Below, piece by piece: positions 8,201 to 16,290 of a stretch of DNA of 46,744 bases. Below the pieces are notes generated by a model. The model made no database searches. It saw only the letters and a list, made by a program, of their open reading frames with translations, and was not told where the DNA came from. Position numbers and translations under genes: made by a program. The number at the start of each line of letters is the position of its first letter. Positions within the stretch are counted from its first letter, which is position 1. Location of the stretch: NCBI GenBank assembly GCA_003167255.1, contig PMTR01000027.1, positions 1 to 46,744 on the forward strand, in the 5' to 3' direction. This stretch comes from Bryobacterales bacterium (GTDB lineage: Bacteria > Acidobacteriota > Terriglobia > Bryobacterales > Bryobacteraceae).

Positions 8201-9147
8201 GCTTCCAGTTGGCGAGGCGTTGGGCCGACGACACGCGCCCGGACTTCGCGTGCTTCGAAACGCTCCGGACGCCGCACGAGAAGGGCATCCGGTTCTTCAA
8301 GCTCGACAGCAAGACGTTCACGTTCAGCGTCAAGAAGGGCTTCTTCCGGACGCCCGGCCTTCCGGCGCGGATCGAGGCGAAGCTCCCCACAGCCTGCGTC
8401 GTCGTGGCAGTCGTCGGCGTGGCCAACAACTTCGGGTACGGCACGTTCAGGACGTTCCCGCTGGGCCACCACAGCGAGCCTTTCATGCCTGGCGACCGGA
8501 CGTGCAACGGCGGCGCGTACACGTTCCAGATCCCCGGCGCGCTCGCGGTCGCGGACACGGTGGTCATTCCGATGCGGGTGCAGGATAGCGCGTCGATCCG
8601 GTGCATCTATGCGTACGTCCAGGTGCCGACCACGGACGGCCAGAGCGCGTATCGCGTGAAGGTGTCGCGCGACGACGGCGCGACGTGGGAACTGCTGGAG
8701 TACATGGGAATCGCGCAGAAGCTCCCCGATGGCTACAAGAACACCTATGACTGGCTTGTGGACGGCGGGTACGGCAAGCCCGCCACGCGCCGCCTGCCGT
8801 ACAACGACTTCGGCATTTTCATCATCCAGGACGTGGCACTGGGCGTGGGCCCGCAGACCGTCAACACGGCTTCGTACGGCGCTAACCGGCTGGGCTTCGA
8901 CATGGGCGAGTTCGTCCACATCAACCTCGGCCAAGCAGACGAGGAGTATGTCCAGGTGCTCGCCGCCGACCAGAACGCGCAGACGTTCGACGCGATCTTC
9001 ACGAAGAGCCACAGCATCGGCGCCACCGTGCGTCCGACCATCTGGCCGACTCCGATCCTCAACGAGGGCGACAGCCTCGCGTTCGATATCCTCGCGGTCG
9101 CGACTCCGGACCCCGGCAGCGATCTCACCGTGGTGATCCAAACCTAA
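5287..9147 (+). CDS. Giant tail-tip protein: M-like, L-like (Fe-S) and J-like hub parts fused
   Basis: 1286 residues. Residues ~1-130 resemble a lambda gpM-like domain (RFTVRRSWMNDTQRIALRNF...YGAFTYNAPNDD). About 140-360 match the DUF2163/gpL type: LYQARLIDFDGISQGMGNES, then four cysteines at 295, 304, 325 and 335 in the spacing used by tail-tip L proteins to hold an iron-sulfur cluster (RTCWKAFNSQACPY, SCDK, GCLAHG). About 555-660 carry the hub pattern of gpJ-like proteins (MVNPVWIAVNMVF...LRDWLQEVLMNCLGYYTFSFGKLRIGI). The rest is beta-rich and probably forms the tip and host-recognition region. In lambda these are separate proteins M, L and J. No strong ribosome site precedes the ATG. Domain calls are from motif reading. 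Confidence 0.7.
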   Translation: MSDTIGNVTVPEIAASGTFPIVPEYPYGRASKLDVAIHQFGSGNAKIEQRFLLGTGARRFTVRRSWMNDTQRIALRNFWESKYGPYGAFTYNAPNDDGNGTTAITCRFENEPLSWAMVADWICSIGVTLVEIPAATPAYTLNSTVTRFPSDGLKTALLLQVQQVVPLIKIQPLEGGYPAIYLSDRRCTVGGQLYQARLIDFDGISQGMGNESDDASFTFGNADRVMRDLANDVDMYRATIAFSLFHVGTGVKVDLWKGDIVNWSCDAGPEFKVTGSDGLYELNLPYPTRKISRTCWKAFNSQACPYADHGAMDLVHFPDAAANSCDKNYDTPNGCLAHGMKRYYGGIIAVPQGVRIKDNSTGVWGFGRSMLTSVSLVADSIYDQVLAEVYTDTEMPVNCKVAAGRDESDFYEALGIVGEGPLVAYTPTHYEDKDGDGNAETLVGHTLDGQAHHGFPKNDLGLRTVLGTDPAGAGDFFSLDQSGNLTGGDFRKVYSGNSTLLDNFAAGTAFIVIRRSDAKGLQLSSPGDHAMIATVAQGLSGWVWTSPGVRVYGPCMVNPVWIAVNMVFRARGLRLGADATTAQLNAAEALFDVQAAIDAAAICNDSVTKMVGVGTEAQFAFRGTLQEEKPLRDWLQEVLMNCLGYYTFSFGKLRIGIRENSSVVEAFTEGNILFRTLQLAPAKPSFNHLTANFADQDFAFVNNSVAVYDIDHASYIGGGAGPMYLKSSVNLSGTSTKSQAARIVSTRLREELGGTSAAEWKAARQIGFKTTVLALNTEPGMVCSVTHPDMPGGAGEFRAASWKLNKDFSIDVQGRTTTDSMYDLVMGPKPADVEPTPVPEEILYDTGVPGMVLGTTKLSDYGTFVLDEMEVEPDDAGNMNIVSAHEIAMMLYYVDELTVDLWASIDAAIDKDTDPVTVACTVNPATARVFRVGDFVMFNDEAKSPDVGYRRSYECAQIIGPGGEGDVVPTGSFQLARRWADDTRPDFACFETLRTPHEKGIRFFKLDSKTFTFSVKKGFFRTPGLPARIEAKLPTACVVVAVVGVANNFGYGTFRTFPLGHHSEPFMPGDRTCNGGAYTFQIPGALAVADTVVIPMRVQDSASIRCIYAYVQVPTTDGQSAYRVKVSRDDGATWELLEYMGIAQKLPDGYKNTYDWLVDGGYGKPATRRLPYNDFGIFIIQDVALGVGPQTVNTASYGANRLGFDMGEFVHINLGQADEEYVQVLAADQNAQTFDAIFTKSHSIGATVRPTIWPTPILNEGDSLAFDILAVATPDPGSDLTVVIQT

Positions 9148-12100
9148 ATGGCTGGCGAACCGCTTACCATCTTCGATCCGCGCCGCAACTTCCAGTTGCA
9201 GGGCTTCACCGGTCGCGGCGCGACGACCACGATCCACGATGCATCCGCGACTGGTGTGTCCGTCTCCGGCATCTTCCAAGCCGCAGAGGACTTCGCTGTG
9301 CTCGGGTTTTACAACGCGTACGATTACTTCAACCACCTGCGCCAGAAACACCTGCCGCGGACGGACCTCTCCGGCCTGGTGCTGGAGTTCGATATCGAGT
9401 ACGACCACGCGCTCGACGGCGCGATGCGCCTCGACGCCGCCAAGTACCCGTCCGTCTCGTGGGACTCGATGACCTTCGTCTGCGGCAAGGGCGGCGATGG
9501 CGAGCTCCGCGAGGTGAAGCTCCTCTCATACGCCACGGTGGTGTCCGGAGGCGAGACGCCCGCCAGTGTGAGCGTCGAGGCGTCGGGCACTCAGCCGGAG
9601 TTGGGCGCCGACCACATCGCGGTTACGTTCCGCGACACGGTTTACGATTGCATCCCGTGGGGCAAGCTCTACCAACTGCCCAAGTCGCTCTCCTCGCCCA
9701 ACGGCACCATAGACCTGTGGCCCTCCGATCTCGACCCGGCGACCGGCGAGTTGGAGTTGAAGGTCGGGGACACGGTGTACTTCACGTACGACCCGCTCTA
9801 TCCTGCTGACCCGCCGTACCAGTTGGAAGAGATCTGCCACGTCAGTGCCATCGATCCTGTCTACAAGAACCGGGTGACGTTCGACAACACGCTGCCACAC
9901 GGCGGGGAGACGATCTGCCGGTCGTACACGCCGGGACCGTTCAACATCGTCGCGGCATCGAACGACACGTTGACGTTCATCATCGACCGTACCAGCATTT
10001 ACATCGGCCTCACGGCGGGCGCGGCGCAGACCGTGGATCAGGTCGCCGCCGATATCAACACTGCGGTCGGCGCGGCGGGCCTGGACGCCACTGCTGACAC
10101 CGTGGACGGGTGCGTGCGGATCACTTCCACGAAGCCCATTGGCTCCGGCGAGCTCGTAGCGTACGGCGGCACCGGCCTGGTCACCATCGGGTTCCCGCCC
10201 GGAACGTACGCGGGTGCCGGTCCTCAGTGGCACGTCCACGGACTCGCCACCGCAGCCACGGCGATCCAGAACCTCGCGGACACGATCAACGGTAATCCGA
10301 AGAACTGCTCGGTCACCGGACCCGACCAGTCCAGCGTCATTCAGGCGACTGCCTCCGGCAAGACGCTCACCATCGCGTTCAAGACCAGCCCGCCGCCCGC
10401 GACGGCGATGGGCAAGTTGGGCAACGGCGAGATCCTCACCGTTCGGTCCTGGCACGGAACGGTCCCGGTAGACGCGAGGGACGCCTCGTACGATGCGTCG
10501 AAGGACGTGCAAGGCGTGACGTTCGGCGCGAACCGCAGCATCCGGTTCTCTGGCGGCGATAACGACACCAAGTACCACATCAGCCTCCCGCTGGGCGCGT
10601 TGACCGACAAGAGCAGCGAGGCGGTCCCCACCGTGGACTGCCGGAAGATGTACATGGTGTTCGCGCCACGATTCGAGATCGTGGAGGAGGCGCTGGAGGA
10701 CGGCTGCTTCCTGACCGCAGGCGTGGGACCGGGCGACACGACCTGGAGCGTAGGTAGCGGCGCGGCGTTGACGGGCGGGCGGTACTTCATCGGAGACGAC
10801 ACGACCGAGGAGCGCGTCCTGCTCGTGGCGGGCGGCGCGTCCAGCATCCACGTTCAGCGTGGGCACGAGTCCTCGACGCCTGCCTCTTGGCCTGCGGCCA
10901 CCCGGATGAAGAAGCTCCCGCCGATCTCCGGCTTCCAGTCCGACGTGGAGTGGGGCGCGACCATCTCGAACATCGCTGTTACGGGCGATGCAAGCCTCAA
11001 GGTGGGCGGGGATTCAGCGCGGATCGAGGAGTCCGACAAGCGGTGCCAGTACACCGGCTATTGGGAGGAGTACAAGTACGGCGCGGCGGGCTGGCCCTCG
11101 CAGTGGTGGAGCAAGGGGCACGCGCGGCGCACCGGCCCGAACGATCTCGCGGACGTGCGCGCGGTCACGATCCAGTACTCTGCCACGGAGGAGCACGAGC
11201 TCTACCTCGGCACGTTCCTGTACACGGACTGCGGCAAGGTCGGAGTCACCGTGGACGGCGTGGCGCCCGCCGAATCGCCCCTCGATCTGTACCTCAACGA
11301 GTACGGCGGCACCACGGCGAGCGTGAAGATCGCATCCGCAGTCCCGGCAGGGAACCACATCGTCGTCCTGACCGCCCTGTTCGAATGCAACGCCGACAGC
11401 ACCGGGTACTACTTTTACTTCGATTACCTGTGGCCGCTCGTGCCGCAGGACGTTCCGGACCCGCAGAAGGAGTATCCGGACGTGTCGCTGGCCATCGACT
11501 TCGACACCGACCACGGGTACAAGAAGCCCCCGGCCTGGCACCTGTGGCATCTCCAGAAGCTCGGGTTCAACGGCCACGCCGACGTGTACATGGGCGTCTT
11601 CTGGAACAACAAGCGGAGGCGCGTGGGCGCGAGCTATCCCTACGCGACCATCGAGTACGCGTTGGGCGATGGCGTAGGAGCGCCGCAGGCTGGCGAGGTC
11701 GTCTCGATCAGGGTGTCCGGATCGGCTATGAACCACACCGTCCTGTCGGGCGAGTCCTTGCAGGATATCGCCAGCGGGATGCGCGTGCTGATCAACCAAT
11801 TCTCCGGCGTGTGGGCCGACGATAACTACGGGACCAGCACAACCCTCCGCATCCAGTCCAAGGCTCCGTCCTGGTCGTTCCCCGGCCTGGCGGTGCCGGA
11901 TGGCAAGGCGAGGCTCCAGAGCGCGGCGGAACCGTTCGCGATCACGGCGGGGGCCAACGACGCGCTCCAGTTCACCATTGGCGGCGAAGGGGGCGCCGTG
12001 GTGGCTGTGACGCTGACTGCTGGCGCGGCGCAGACCGCTACGCAGGTAGCGGCAGATATTCAGGCGGCGTTCGATGCGGCTGGCGCTCCGGGCGGCGCGC

Positions 12101-13356
12101 AGGCCAGTGACGGCGTGGTGCTCGTGTGGTCCACCAGGCAGATCGACACCAACGACGTGCCCAATAGCGCGTGGATAACGCTCAGCATGTACGGGACTGC
12201 GTACGCCGCCTCGATCCTGGCCACGGTAACGGACCACCTGGGCGACGTTGGCGCGGAGGGCGATTGGGAACTGATCGACTCCGTGTCGCCGGTCATGACG
12301 GAGGGCGCACGGAAGTGGATTCGCGACCTCGCCAGCCAGTTCGCGGCGGCGGGTATCCTGGCGTCGTTCGCGTTCTCGATGGAGGTCTATAACCCTCCCG
12401 CCGCGATGCGCGCCAAGTACCTGTCGCTCGCGGGCGGCGTGGTCGCTCCCGGCCAGGACGTGTTCCTCAACGTGCCCTCGCACCAGATGCACTTCGGCAC
12501 GCGCGTGCGGAACTACCTCAAGCAGATGTACAAGGAGTGCGCCGACGAGATCGCGGCGGCTGGCCTTCCAGTCGTGCTCCAGTTTGGTGAGACGCAGTGG
12601 TGGTATTTCGACAACCGCCTGGCCGACGCGCAGGGCGGGATGCCGTTCTATGACCAGGAGACAATCGATGCGTTCGCGGCGGCGAAGGGTCACCAGATTT
12701 GGCCGTTCACTTCCAACACGGATGATCCGGCTGGCGATCCGGCGCATCCGAACGTGAGCGCGGATTTCCTTCGCGACCGGATCTGGTCGTATTGCCAGGA
12801 CGTGATCTCGTACGTCCGCGCGTCCCATCCGGCCGCGCTGTTCGAGTGCCTGTGGCCTCTCGACGCGAACCAGGGGAAGCCTGGCGTCGGCACCTACCGG
12901 AGGCTGCTGATGCACGTCAACCTGCCGCGCGAGTGGCAGAACTCCTCCTATGGCATCAAGTACTTCCGGTGCGAGGGTTTCGACTATGACATCTGGCAGA
13001 AGAACGCGACGTTGATGGGCCAGACCATTCGCTTCGCGGCACAGACGCTGGGGCGGCCGGCGGGCGAATGCATGTACCTCGCGGGACTGTACGGCCCTCC
13101 CGACCCGCCGATGGCGCAGGCGTACGGCGTCTGGTTGCAGTCTCCGTTCTACTCTATGTCCTTCTGGGCGTTCGATCAGTTCTGTCTCAACAGCAGGCCG
13201 ATCCCTCTGGAGGTGTGGGTGCAGTCCGTGTCGGCGGCGTACCACAAGCCGCGCGCCGCCCGTGCCGCGGAGGTCGCTCGCGTGGTGGAAATCGTCGCGC
13301 CCGCTAGCGGCGCACTCAACCGGTTCAAGTTGAACGAGAGGAAGCTCAATGGCTAA
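9148..13356 (+). CDS. Large tail protein with TIM-barrel-like domain (non-contractile tail sheath type)
   Basis: 1402 residues starting directly after the previous stop (TAA then ATG, no spacer). The N-terminus (PLTIFDPRRNFQLQGFTGRG) is typical of tail proteins named non-contractile tail sheath / TIM-barrel proteins. Two copies of a ~70-residue module, NDTLTF...GLTAGAAQTVDQVAADI, lie at residues ~265-330 and ~930-1000; weaker relatives lie between. The C-terminal ~330 residues have a glycosidase-like TIM-barrel look (ASFAFSMEVYNPP, VVLQFGETQWWYFDN, CLWPLDANQGKPG, MSFWAFDQFCL). Whether it cleaves glycans is unknown: acidic residues in strand-end positions (GETQWW) are compatible but not proof. 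The stop overlaps the next gene by 8 bases. Confidence 0.6.
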   Translation: MAGEPLTIFDPRRNFQLQGFTGRGATTTIHDASATGVSVSGIFQAAEDFAVLGFYNAYDYFNHLRQKHLPRTDLSGLVLEFDIEYDHALDGAMRLDAAKYPSVSWDSMTFVCGKGGDGELREVKLLSYATVVSGGETPASVSVEASGTQPELGADHIAVTFRDTVYDCIPWGKLYQLPKSLSSPNGTIDLWPSDLDPATGELELKVGDTVYFTYDPLYPADPPYQLEEICHVSAIDPVYKNRVTFDNTLPHGGETICRSYTPGPFNIVAASNDTLTFIIDRTSIYIGLTAGAAQTVDQVAADINTAVGAAGLDATADTVDGCVRITSTKPIGSGELVAYGGTGLVTIGFPPGTYAGAGPQWHVHGLATAATAIQNLADTINGNPKNCSVTGPDQSSVIQATASGKTLTIAFKTSPPPATAMGKLGNGEILTVRSWHGTVPVDARDASYDASKDVQGVTFGANRSIRFSGGDNDTKYHISLPLGALTDKSSEAVPTVDCRKMYMVFAPRFEIVEEALEDGCFLTAGVGPGDTTWSVGSGAALTGGRYFIGDDTTEERVLLVAGGASSIHVQRGHESSTPASWPAATRMKKLPPISGFQSDVEWGATISNIAVTGDASLKVGGDSARIEESDKRCQYTGYWEEYKYGAAGWPSQWWSKGHARRTGPNDLADVRAVTIQYSATEEHELYLGTFLYTDCGKVGVTVDGVAPAESPLDLYLNEYGGTTASVKIASAVPAGNHIVVLTALFECNADSTGYYFYFDYLWPLVPQDVPDPQKEYPDVSLAIDFDTDHGYKKPPAWHLWHLQKLGFNGHADVYMGVFWNNKRRRVGASYPYATIEYALGDGVGAPQAGEVVSIRVSGSAMNHTVLSGESLQDIASGMRVLINQFSGVWADDNYGTSTTLRIQSKAPSWSFPGLAVPDGKARLQSAAEPFAITAGANDALQFTIGGEGGAVVAVTLTAGAAQTATQVAADIQAAFDAAGAPGGAQASDGVVLVWSTRQIDTNDVPNSAWITLSMYGTAYAASILATVTDHLGDVGAEGDWELIDSVSPVMTEGARKWIRDLASQFAAAGILASFAFSMEVYNPPAAMRAKYLSLAGGVVAPGQDVFLNVPSHQMHFGTRVRNYLKQMYKECADEIAAAGLPVVLQFGETQWWYFDNRLADAQGGMPFYDQETIDAFAAAKGHQIWPFTSNTDDPAGDPAHPNVSADFLRDRIWSYCQDVISYVRASHPAALFECLWPLDANQGKPGVGTYRRLLMHVNLPREWQNSSYGIKYFRCEGFDYDIWQKNATLMGQTIRFAAQTLGRPAGECMYLAGLYGPPDPPMAQAYGVWLQSPFYSMSFWAFDQFCLNSRPIPLEVWVQSVSAAYHKPRAARAAEVARVVEIVAPASGALNRFKLNERKLNG

Positions 13357-15718
13357 CTATCCCGGCGCAATCGACAGCGCCGCCAGCCTCTACTCGCCGG
13401 TCGATGCGTCCTCCGCGAAGCCCCTGGAGACGACGACCACGAGCGCGGTCCTGGCTGGCGACTCCACGATCAACGTGGCGTCCACCACCGGAGGCTTTGC
13501 CGCCACGTGCGGCATCCTCTCGCTTGACGACGAACTGATCGTGTACACCGGCAAGACGGGGGCGCAGTTCACCGGGTGCCAGCGTGGAGCGTTCGGCACC
13601 GCTGCCGCAGGCCACGGCAGCGGCGTGGCAGTGAAGGCGAACATGGTCGCAGGCTTCATTACCGCGCTCCAGTCGGCGGTACTGGCCATCGAGAACGAGA
13701 TCGGCACGACAGCGGCGCGCAACTATGTCCGGAAGGACGGAGCGGTCACAGTCACCGGCCTCAAGACTTTCCAGGACGGCGCGGAGTTCGGCGCGGGCAC
13801 GAAGTCGAGCACCGGCCTGGTGCGCCTGCCCAACGCTGGCGCGGTCAAGTGGAGGAAGCAGGACAACTCCGGCGACCTCGGCATCGCCTTGAACGCGAGC
13901 AACCACCTCGCGATGGACGCCATCATCGACTTCGCGGCTGGCCAGACGTTCGGCGCGAGCACCGTTCCGGACGCGACCACGATCGCCAAGGGCATCGTCC
14001 AAATTGACGCGGTAGGCGGGATTAGTGTCGCGGCGGGCGTCATCTCGCTCTCTGTATCCGGAGTCGGGCCTGGCACCTACACCAAGGTGACAGTGGACTC
14101 CTGGGGCCGCGCAACGGCTGGCACGACGCTCTCTGCTGGCGACCTGCCCAGCCACACGCACACAGCCTCCGATATCGTTTCCGGCGCGCTCCCGTTCAAG
14201 ATCCAGAAGGCGGGATCGGCCATCGGAACGCGCCGCGGGCTGAATCTGATCGAGGGTGCCAACATCACCCTGACGGTCGCGGACGATTCCGCCAACGACC
14301 GCGTGAACGTCACGGTGGCAGCGGCAAGCGGCGCCACCCACAACCTCCTGTCAGCGACGCATCCGGACACGGCGGCCGCCACGCCGGTCCTGGGCGATGT
14401 GATCGCGGCGAACGGGACGCCAGCCTGGGCTCGCCTGGCGGGGAACATCACCGCGACCCGGAAGTTCCTGCGGCAGACCGGCACCGGCGCGGTGTCCGCA
14501 CTTCCGACCTGGGACACTCTTCTGGCCGGCGACATCCCGTCGCACACCCACGCCGAGTCGGACGTCACCAGTCTGGCAACCGATCTGACGAATCGCCCGG
14601 TCAAAGGCGGCGCGTGGGCCGTTTCGAAGACGGCGGTCATCAACTCCTCCGGCCAACTGGACGGCGCGGCTGGCACTGTCACGGACTGCGTGCTCGTGAA
14701 CGGAACCAGCGTGGCCAAAGCGAATGCGGCCCACACCCACGCCGCCACGGATATCGTCAGTGGCACCCTCGATAACGCGCGCACTTCGGGAACGGCCAGC
14801 GCGACGGCGAGCACACTGGTTTTGCGCGACGGCTCCGGCGGTGCTTCCTTCGCTTACGTGGCGGCGAACAATCAGTGGGCGTACCTCGACTCCCACTTCC
14901 AGTCACTCGAATCCGGCGCCTATCAGACGGTGGGCGGACCCTTCGAGAACATGGCGAAGTACTCCGAGGATTTCACAGTCGCCACCTGGGACAAGAACGG
15001 CGGCTCCTGCTCAGTCACGGCGAATGCCATCGCCGCGCCGGATGGCAACACGACCGCGGACACCATCACGGCAGTGACCGCGACGCCGATCATCCAGCAA
15101 CAGGTGGCTGGCCTCGTCTCCGGGGGCCAGTACACGTTCTACGTCTGGGGCAAGATCGCGTCTGGAACGAAGCAGGTGTCCATCGCCATCGTGGACAACG
15201 CATACGCCGGCTACCTCGCGGGCCCCGCGAGCATCACGCTCACGACGTCTTGGCAGCGATTCAAGATCACCGGTACACTGGCGGGCGGGCAGACCGGCCT
15301 TTGGATCGTCGTGCGCCAGTTCGCCGGCAACGGCGACAACTGGACCGCCGGTGCCATCTACCTGTGGGGCGGGTGCCTGCAACAGGGCAACGATCCGAAG
15401 AACGGGTACGCCCGCACCTGGGCGTCGCAGGCGGGATTCACCGCGGCCGGAATCGCGTGCGGCGCGACAGTGATCGCCGCCAAGGACACCGCGGAGTCGC
15501 CGCTTCGGATCTATGGTCCCGGATCGAATCTCGCGGATCACCGTCTGATCGAGGTCACCGGCACCGGCGAACTCATCATCGCGGGCGGTACCGGCAACGG
15601 TTACCGCCTGGCGGAATTGATGGGCGCCACAAATCCCTCCGGCTGGTCCGGCGTGCTGAAGGTGAAGAACCCCGCCGGAGCCACGGCGGGCTACATCCTG
15701 TTGTATTCCAACCCTTAA
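13349..15718 (+). CDS. Tail fibre protein with C-terminal carbohydrate-binding-like module
   Basis: 789 residues, rich in Ala, Thr, Gly and Ser. The N-terminal ~110 residues read as an attachment domain (YPGAIDSAASLYSPVDASSAKPLETT ... LSLDDELIVYTGK ... GCQRGAFGTAAAGH). The shaft contains repeated LPSHTHTASDIVSG / IPSHTHAESDV / NAAHTHAATDIVSG motifs, typical of trimeric fibre shafts. Residues ~530-690 (ENMAKYSEDFTVATWDKNGGSCSV ... YTFYVWGKIASG ... AIYLWGGCLQQG) resemble the jelly-roll carbohydrate-binding module common in phage fibres. It overlaps the upstream gene by 8 bases. It is probably the main receptor-binding fibre; specificity cannot be read. Confidence 0.75.
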   Translation: MANYPGAIDSAASLYSPVDASSAKPLETTTTSAVLAGDSTINVASTTGGFAATCGILSLDDELIVYTGKTGAQFTGCQRGAFGTAAAGHGSGVAVKANMVAGFITALQSAVLAIENEIGTTAARNYVRKDGAVTVTGLKTFQDGAEFGAGTKSSTGLVRLPNAGAVKWRKQDNSGDLGIALNASNHLAMDAIIDFAAGQTFGASTVPDATTIAKGIVQIDAVGGISVAAGVISLSVSGVGPGTYTKVTVDSWGRATAGTTLSAGDLPSHTHTASDIVSGALPFKIQKAGSAIGTRRGLNLIEGANITLTVADDSANDRVNVTVAAASGATHNLLSATHPDTAAATPVLGDVIAANGTPAWARLAGNITATRKFLRQTGTGAVSALPTWDTLLAGDIPSHTHAESDVTSLATDLTNRPVKGGAWAVSKTAVINSSGQLDGAAGTVTDCVLVNGTSVAKANAAHTHAATDIVSGTLDNARTSGTASATASTLVLRDGSGGASFAYVAANNQWAYLDSHFQSLESGAYQTVGGPFENMAKYSEDFTVATWDKNGGSCSVTANAIAAPDGNTTADTITAVTATPIIQQQVAGLVSGGQYTFYVWGKIASGTKQVSIAIVDNAYAGYLAGPASITLTTSWQRFKITGTLAGGQTGLWIVVRQFAGNGDNWTAGAIYLWGGCLQQGNDPKNGYARTWASQAGFTAAGIACGATVIAAKDTAESPLRIYGPGSNLADHRLIEVTGTGELIIAGGTGNGYRLAELMGATNPSGWSGVLKVKNPAGATAGYILLYSNP

Positions 15719-15738
15719 TCCCTGAAAGGACTAACCGA

Positions 15739-16086
15739 ATGAAACTGACACTGGACCACACGCAGCGTCTGAACCTGCACGCCCTCCTGGGTGCTCAGAG
15801 GGCTGACGTGGGCGCTATTCGCGCGATCTGGGGGGTGCAGGACAAGATCGCACTTGACGCGCAAGAAGAGAAAACACTGGCGGTCACACGCGAAATTACG
15901 AATGGGATGGAGCGGGTCGTTTGGAATCCGGCGCTCTCGATTCCAGCCCGCGAGTTCGAATTGACCGACGCGGAGGTAACCCGTCTCAAAGCGACACTCG
16001 CAACCTGGGATTCGTATGCTGCTGGAGGGGACCGCCGCTGGCTCGAACCTCTCCTCGACGCCCTGTTCTCGGCGGCCACTGCATAG
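15739..16086 (+). CDS. Small phage protein downstream of the tail fibre
   Basis: 115 residues beginning MKLTLDHTQRLNLHALLGAQ, with VWNPALSIPAREFELTDAEVTRLKATLATWDSY near the middle and RRWLEPLLDALF at the end. It is mostly helical, charged and soluble. Proteins with this pattern recur directly after tail-fibre genes in many phages, function unknown; a fibre chaperone is possible by position. AAAGGA at 15725-15730 is the ribosome site for the ATG. A decayed copy of part of this gene lies about 150 bases downstream. Confidence 0.65.
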   Translation: MKLTLDHTQRLNLHALLGAQRADVGAIRAIWGVQDKIALDAQEEKTLAVTREITNGMERVVWNPALSIPAREFELTDAEVTRLKATLATWDSYAAGGDRRWLEPLLDALFSAATA

Positions 16087-16098
16087 CGGTAGACGCGC

Positions 16099-16160
16099 GG
16101 GGGAGTTCGAATTCACGGATATCCAGGTCGCCAGGATTAAGGCCGTAGGCGCCGTTCGCG
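16099..16160 (+). pseudogene. Decayed partial copy of the preceding small phage gene
   Basis: The stretch from 16103 reads GEFEFTDIQVARIKAVGAV in one frame, matching REFELTDAEVTRLKATLA of the intact gene, and shares the 11-base word GAGTTCGAATT with 15952-15962. The two copies are offset by 151 bases. No start or upstream half is present and similarity fades after about 50 bases. It looks like the remnant of a tandem duplication or of a second prophage's right end. Confidence 0.5.
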
Positions 16161-16193
16161 CAGTTGGCACTTCGGACAACCCGAGTTGCCTAC

Positions 16194-16202
16194 TGCTACA
16201 AT
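16194..16202 (+). promoter_or_regulatory. Possible extended -10 promoter for the vWA operon
   Basis: TGCTACAAT fits an extended -10 element (TGnTAnAAT-like) with no convincing -35 box. It lies about 50 bases before a perfect inverted repeat and about 90 before the first start codon. Supported only by sequence similarity. Confidence 0.3.
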
Positions 16203-16251
16203 CTTCTGCGGCTCTTGCGTGCAGTGTTCGATTGTGATGAACTAGGGTCGA

Positions 16252-16270
16252 GATTTCGGATGCCGAAATC
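16252..16270 (+). promoter_or_regulatory. Perfect inverted repeat just upstream of the vWA ribosome site
   Basis: GATTTCGG and CCGAAATC form an 8-bp stem with a 3-base loop (ATG). The Shine-Dalgarno AAGGAG starts at 16273, 2 bases after the repeat. As DNA it could be an operator; as RNA it could form a hairpin next to the ribosome site and influence translation. Confidence 0.45.
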
Positions 16271-16290
16271 TTAAGGAGAATCCGCGCCAA

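Noticed and set aside
7315-9408. 697-residue minus-strand open frame opposite the tail-tip protein
   Set aside because: Composition is that of a reverse-complement shadow of GC-rich codons; no start context or domain.
11014-13245. 743-residue open frame on the minus strand opposite the large tail protein
   Set aside because: It is Arg/His/Val-rich, lacks any motif and lies fully antisense to a well-supported gene; high GC with few stop codons explains it.
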